This document shows, piece by piece, positions 59,153 to 64,000 of a stretch of DNA of 64,000 nucleotides (position 1 is its first letter; every line of letters starts with the position of its first letter). The translations under genes and the position numbers were made by a program. The DNA comes from Salticus scenicus (lineage: Eukaryota > Arthropoda > Arachnida > Araneae > Salticidae): the NCBI GenBank assembly GCA_963930645.1, contig OZ005653.1, positions 109,769,759 to 109,833,758 on the forward strand. Direction: 5' to 3'. The notes below the pieces were generated by a model. It did no database searches, had not been told where the DNA came from, and was given only the letters and a program-made list of their open reading frames with translations.

Positions 59153-59974
59153 GAGGATCTTCTGGCTATTATGTATCGGAAACTAATAAAGATAGAACTA
59201 CGAAACTTTAGAATTGAAACAAGTCTGGTGTACAAATGAATTTTCCATATTGTGGAGAAAATTGAAAACCGGAAGTGGCACATCAGAAACCGTAAGTGGG
59301 ACCGTAAGTCCGTATCTCAAAAACGGCTCTAACGATTTTCTTCAAATTTGTTACATAAACACTCTATTAGATGTCCTTTCGAATGATATAGCTGGTTAGT
59401 TCAGAAAAATTGACAGGCGGTCTGTATAAATAGCTCAATTTCAGGTCTCGGAAGTGCGTTCCTTTAAAACCAGCTGTACGGATTTTTTTTCAAACTCGCC
59501 ATATTAACTCACTTTTAAATATGCTTTTGTATGTAATTATTGTTTTCCTGTCAATGATTGAGTTTTGGTAAAATTTGGTATCTCAAAAACGGCTTTAACG
59601 ATTTTCTTGAAAATTGTTATATAAATCCATTTCTTTCTTATGTATCACGTAATTATTAGAGGAAAATTAACTGCTACCCTGTTTAGGTAGGTCAGAAGTT
59701 TAGGTAGATCTCGAAAATTGGTGTTTCAAAAAATAACTCTACCACATATATATATATATATATATATATATTATTTTTCCTTATTTTTTACCTCGCTTTA
59801 TGTACGCTTCGTTTTATATGTCTTTACATGTGTATAAAGTTTATCTTACCAGAAAAATGTTAGGTTTCTACTTCTTTAGGTCACTTTTATATCTTGTGAT
59901 CATTATCTCCAAAAAATGCATATAATATGTGTAATAGTTTGTAATGGAAGTCGTATTGTTGTTTCACACCAGAT
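58987..59974 (+). mobile_element. Hairpin-ended repeat, subfamily 2, right arm
   Basis: Mirror partner of 57696-58678. The palindrome at 58987-59023 comes first, then TTTGTATTCGG, AATTCGATATCGAGATTTCA, a (TG)n and G-run at 59121-59151, several AAAACGGCT(C/T)TAACGATTTT blocks, and GTAATGGAAGT before a hairpin and CACACCAGAT. The two arms point their 5' ends at each other across a 308-bp spacer rich in poly-A. Confidence 0.78.
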
Positions 59975-60574
59975 ATTTTATTAATATGTTTGTATAATCA
60001 ATTTGAATTTTTCAAAATAGACATGGAATAAGCAAAATTTACAATATTTAATAAATGAAATATTTGTATTTTTCTAAGGGTGGATGTAAAGGTATATTTT
60101 ATATCTTGAATTTCAATCCTCCACTTTTTCCCTCCATTGTTTACAACTGCATTGTCATTTCCTCTCTCATAGACACATATACCTTTTAAAAATTAGTTAT
60201 TAAGCATGATGAAATTAAATGATTCACATACCTTTCATGCAGTTTTTTGCTTTCCGAAAATACATACGTAAGGAAATCATTGTAATCGTGACAAAATTCT
60301 GGCTTTGCGATGTTGGCGTATCTACATGTTTTGAGGTCCCATGAGTTCATTTTTACTATTTTCATGATGATGATGATGATGATGATGTATGTGTATGTAT
60401 GTCAGTGATCACAATATCATCCAAATGCTTTCTTTCGAAGGGTAGGCAAAAAAACAGGTTTTTTTAGGGAAAAAAAACTTTTTAGGATGATTTTTTTTTA
60501 AATCGTCCTATTGCAACCACTTCGTTTATCTATATATTTATCTGTCTATTTATAATGAAATTTGTCATTTTCCG
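59975..60574. other. AT-rich DNA with (GAT)n
   Basis: (GAT)n at 60365-60387. No gene seen. Confidence 0.55.
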
Positions 60575-60640
60575 ATGTGTTCGGTAGAGGTTTTCCCGCT
60601 CGCAACGTGAGAAGTCCGGGTCCACACTTTATCGCTTCCC
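60575..60640 (+). other. Degenerate tRNA-like segment
   Basis: GTTCGGTAGAGG (A-box-like), then TCCCG-CTCGCAA-CGTGA, which fits an anticodon arm with CGC in the anticodon place, then CCGGGTCCACAC where a T arm would lie. The T loop departs from GGTTCRA and no acceptor stem is clear. Probably a tRNA-derived repeat head. Confidence 0.35.
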
Positions 60641-60779
60641 CAGCGGGTAAGTTCGAAATTATGTGAAATCCCACCAAAGTAAATAATGCGTACACTTGAT
60701 CCACATCCATACACCAAAATTCGCCAATCTAAGATAATTTAAAGCAAATTCAAAAGGAAAAACGAGATTTTACACGTGT

Positions 60780-62460
60780 TTCTTGTCCCCCCCCCCCGGG
60801 TGGTAGGGTAAAGGAGGAATTTTGTAAAATCCCGTTACAATCAGTGTCGGATACATATAAAAAATTTACGCGCCAAATTTAGCGACCATTAATCCCGTGG
60901 ATTTCCCAAGACAAATTTAGCGCTAAAAGGGAGGGTCTCGAATAAGCTCCGTCGTAACGCCCCCCCCTCCCCCCCAAAAAAAAAATCGAAAATTTTACAC
61001 ACACACACACAAAGAAAGAAAATGTGTTTTTGGAAATATCCTAAATAAGACACATAGCTTTTTTCAATACATTTGTACCATTTCAGTAGAGCTCTACTAA
61101 AAAATCCGGAATTTCTGAAAATTTCCCCCAAAAAACGATTTCTTTCCTCCCTCCTGTCAAGAATTACAAAATCGTACATAATGTTTTATTTATACTCAAA
61201 TCTTGTTTCCTCATGTGCAATTTCTTCAGCGTGAAGTAATTTGGGGCCGAGTTATGCTTACAAACTTTTTTTTTTTTGCTTCCTACCCCCCAGGGTGAAA
61301 GGGGGGGGGGAGATTTCGATAAATTCCGTTACTTTAGGGGTCGGATACATATATAAGCAGTCCAAGCATCAAACTTTCTGACCCTGACCACAGCTCTCAT
61401 AAATTTCGCAGGACAAATTTAGCGCTAAAAGTGGTGACTCGAATTTGCCCTTTGTAACACATACCTATCCCCCCCCCCCTTAAAAAAAAAAAAAAAAATG
61501 TGTTTTGAAAATGTCTTAAAGAAGACCCATGGCTGTTTTCAACATCTTTTTTCCATTTTTGTTAAAATTTTACTAAAAATCTGGAATTTGAACAATTTTC
61601 CGCCAAAAGTTGATTTCCCTCTTCCTTTCCCTTAAAAATCGAAATTTCCTAAATCGCAATGTTTTATTTATTCCAATAAATCCCATTACTTTAGGTGTCG
61701 GATAGATACATATAATCCGAGCACCGAAATTCGTGAACGCAGCTTCCATAGATTTCTCAGGAAAAATTTAGCGCTAAAAGGGTTGTCTCGATTTTGACCC
61801 TTCGTAACCCCCTCCACACAAAAACATCGGAAATTAGGAAAAAAAAAATGTGTTTTTGGAAATTTTCTAAGGAAGTCTCGTAGCTTTTTTTAACATCTTT
61901 GTTCCATTTTTTTGTAGAGTTCTTTAAAAATTCGGAAATTGCGAAATTTCTCGCCACCGGAATTTACGAACAAAATTTAAATAAAAGAAATTTTAAATTT
62001 TCAGGTTAAAAAAAAAGGGCCTTTTCTAATATGTTATAAATGTAAATTTTTGCTAAAAAATTTACGGGATGAGTTTTTGCACTTGAGAATTAAAATTAGG
62101 TGCTCCATCAGCGGGAAATTTCTAAATTGCAGATAACGTTTTATTTATACTCATGTCTATTCTTTATATGTTCAATTTCTTTACAGTGAAGTAATTTGGA
62201 GCGGTGTTATGCTTACAAACATGTTTTTGACTTTTGTTCCCCCCATCCCGGCAATAACTGGGGAGGGAATTTCGAAAAAGTTGGCAGATTTTAGTTGCGT
62301 AAAGACCTAAATTTCTGCCAAGCGCCGTTGAATTCCATCCAGCCATTCTCACGTGATACCCGGACAATAATAGCGTTACAGACATACAGACACGATGGCA
62401 CACACACAGACAAAATTTTCTGAAGTAATTTTCGAATTTTATGGTGTGTGGAAAGTGAAG
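60780..62460. repeat. Diverged tandem repeat with C/G runs
   Basis: The words (T/G)CGGATACATATA (60848, 61341, 61697), AATTTAGCGCTAAAAG (60915, 61417, 61767), and GTGTTTTTGGAAAT or GTGTTTTGAAAAT recur in the same order. Copies are about 500 and 350 bp apart, so the third is shortened. Each copy has a C-run or G-run. The final part (62164-62403, minus) reads like the tail of another dispersed repeat (CACGTGATACCCGGACAATA). Frames are short and interrupted. Confidence 0.7.
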
Positions 62461-62921
62461 ATATCGCTTTTTTTTTTTTCCCCCTGATAAATTTACAGAG
62501 AAAAGTCTGATTTTATTAATATCGACACACAGCTTGATATCCAGTTACTGTAATTCTAAAAGAACGCATAGAAACAGCATTCATGTTCAGGTACCATACT
62601 TAAAATTTCAGCAGTGCTTTTATGTTAGGCGCGAAAATAAAAGCGCAAAATCTTTGAAAATAATAGTGTGATTTCGTCGTTTATAAATAATTTCATAAAC
62701 ACTTGACTCCCATTTCTTGCAAACTTTAATTAGTTTTAGTTTCTTCAGTTATAAAATCAACTTGCTTATGTCCTTAAAAATATTTATTTCACTCAATTCC
62801 TAGACTTCAATATTAATAAAACTTATTTTGCTCAGGAATGTAAATTAATTCTTCATACCTAAGAGTAAATAAAATATTTAGTTTAATTTGAAGTCTTGTT
62901 TTTTTTTTTTTTTTTTTTTTT
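62461..62921. other. AT-rich DNA, no gene seen
   Basis: No frame or repeat end of note. Poly-T directly precedes the next element. Confidence 0.55.
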
Positions 62922-63885
62922 TACTTTCTCTTACCCATAAGGTAGAGAAAGTATTGTTTTCGGGTCAAATTTTCGAACGCGAGATTTTGTTATATTTACA
63001 CGTTTTGAGGTCCCCTGAATACGAAAATCATGTTTTTAGCAAATGGTCTGTGTGTCTGTCTGTTATCAGAATATCTCAAAAGCAAATTATGGCAGAAAGT
63101 TCAAACTTGGTATTCTAAATGTGTATCATATAGGGATGCTACACTAAGCTTTTCGTTAATATCAAGCAAATGGTTCGTGTACAGGGACAATCAAGATAAT
63201 TCTAATACATTACGTCTATGGGGGAAATTGCAGGAAAATAGAGTTTAACGTCTATAGACTGCACTAAACCAAATGAAACAAATATATATATTTTGTAATA
63301 GAGACAGTTAACTGGGGAAAAAAAATTGTGTATGTAGGAGCCTCACCTCCCCCCCCTGGGGGGGAAGTCCCCCTCGAGGGGAGTAAATTTTCATGATGGG
63401 TATCTTCAAAAGAGCTCGCCAATACCTTTAAAACGAATGGTTGAACCATCGATCTGCGATAATTTAAAACAAAGTTATCGATTTTTTTTACTTTTAACGA
63501 AAAAAAAAAGCTTTTTTTTTTTTTTATTGACAATAAAATGGACTTTTTTGGATATTTGGTGTTATACTACTTCTCTAATATGGAAAACGTCTGCCTTATC
63601 ATAAAAGACAATTTTTTTAAATAATAATTTTTAATAAATTATTTTTTAATAACCAAATAATATTCTATATAAATGTAGGTGCATTAATGAAACGGGGGGT
63701 TGAGGGGGGCTACCGCCCCTCTCACACAGAACTAATTATCATATAAAACTCTTCAGAAGCTTAATATGAATTGTTTAACATAGGTTTACATAACAGTACT
63801 CGTTATCTTACCTATTAATCTGCAACCTGTATTTATAGTATTAAATTTCAGGGTAAGAGAAAGTCGTGTGAGTGACACACCAGAT
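62922..63885 (+). mobile_element. Hairpin-ended repeat, subfamily 1, copy C
   Basis: 5' palindrome 62922-62953, then ATTGTTTTCGGGTC, GAGGTCCCCTGAATACG and a short (TGTC)n. It ends in GGGTAAGAGAAAGTCGTGTG and GTGACACACCAGAT. It is close to the reverse complement of copy A (13861-14800) over its full length, including CGATCTGCGATAAT and CCTTTAAAACGAATGGTTG. It contains no transposition gene. Confidence 0.8.
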
Positions 63886-64000
63886 TATTTTAAATAACTA
63901 CGTATTTTGAGATTCCGTGAATAATTAAACAAAGTTTTTAACAGTTGTTCTTTGTGAGTTTGTTATCAGTGTAACTTTAAAAACTAAATACCGGCAGGGA

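Noticed and set aside
13861..63885. A giant 50-kb element bounded by the inverted copies A and C of the hairpin-ended repeat
   Set aside because: The copies are dispersed members of a family with other copies in between, and no cargo genes or transposase lie inside.

Overview
This window looks like gene-poor, repeat-saturated animal nuclear DNA. It is strongly AT-rich, with long poly-A/poly-T runs, many (TA)n, (TTA)n and (TG)n microsatellites, and no bacterial-style gene packing. The transposon mix suggests an arthropod: a Copia element, Tc1/mariner elements, LINE 3' ends, and hairpin-ended repeats that carry a (TG)n run followed by a 'disturbed-coding' consensus. Similar palindrome-headed repeats are, from memory, common in spiders, so I lean towards a chelicerate, but no host gene fixes the taxon.

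Layout. 1-3.9 kb: AT-rich DNA with one GC-richer island (0.39-0.75 kb). 3.9-9.6 kb: a full-length minus-strand Copia retrotransposon with 687-bp LTRs, 5-bp target duplication, polypurine tract and a primer site matching the anticodon arm of elongator tRNA-Met; its polyprotein is broken by one frameshift and one stop. 9.7-18 kb: TIR and foldback elements, then two members (13.9-14.8 and 16.7-17.9 kb) of a hairpin-ended repeat family that recurs at 48-49, 54.7-55.9, 57.7-60 and 62.9-63.9 kb. 21.6-26.9 kb: a packed train of elements separated by a few bases of (TA)n: decayed Tc1, a CCGGGTGTCC-ended element, an internally deleted mariner, a MITE with a second MITE nested in it, and a head-to-head inverted pair of retroelement 3' ends. 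29-32.2 kb: a LINE fragment and a 1.9-kb TIR element containing a long hairpin. 35-43 kb: another LINE 3' end, a tandem duplication and two SINE-like copies. 43.5-48 kb: a segmental duplication carrying two 1.4-1.5-kb foldback elements plus a third, empty copy of the site. 51-54.1 kb: a Tc1 remnant and the longest uninterrupted frame outside Copia (438 codons), a reverse transcriptase of the same clade as the 25-26 kb fragment. 54.5-57.4 kb: a Helitron-like unit followed directly by a second 5' end, with a G-rich minisatellite inside. 57.7-64 kb: an inverted pair of hairpin-ended elements, C/G-run repeats and a final hairpin-ended copy.

I find no convincing host protein-coding gene. One weak exon candidate lies on the minus strand at 19.6-19.9 kb. 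No CRISPR array, operon or rRNA is present. The most interesting items are the two loci of one poorly classified reverse transcriptase, the divergent repeat families that share one terminal architecture, the occupied/empty site comparison at 43.5-48 kb, and the Copia half-tRNA primer site.
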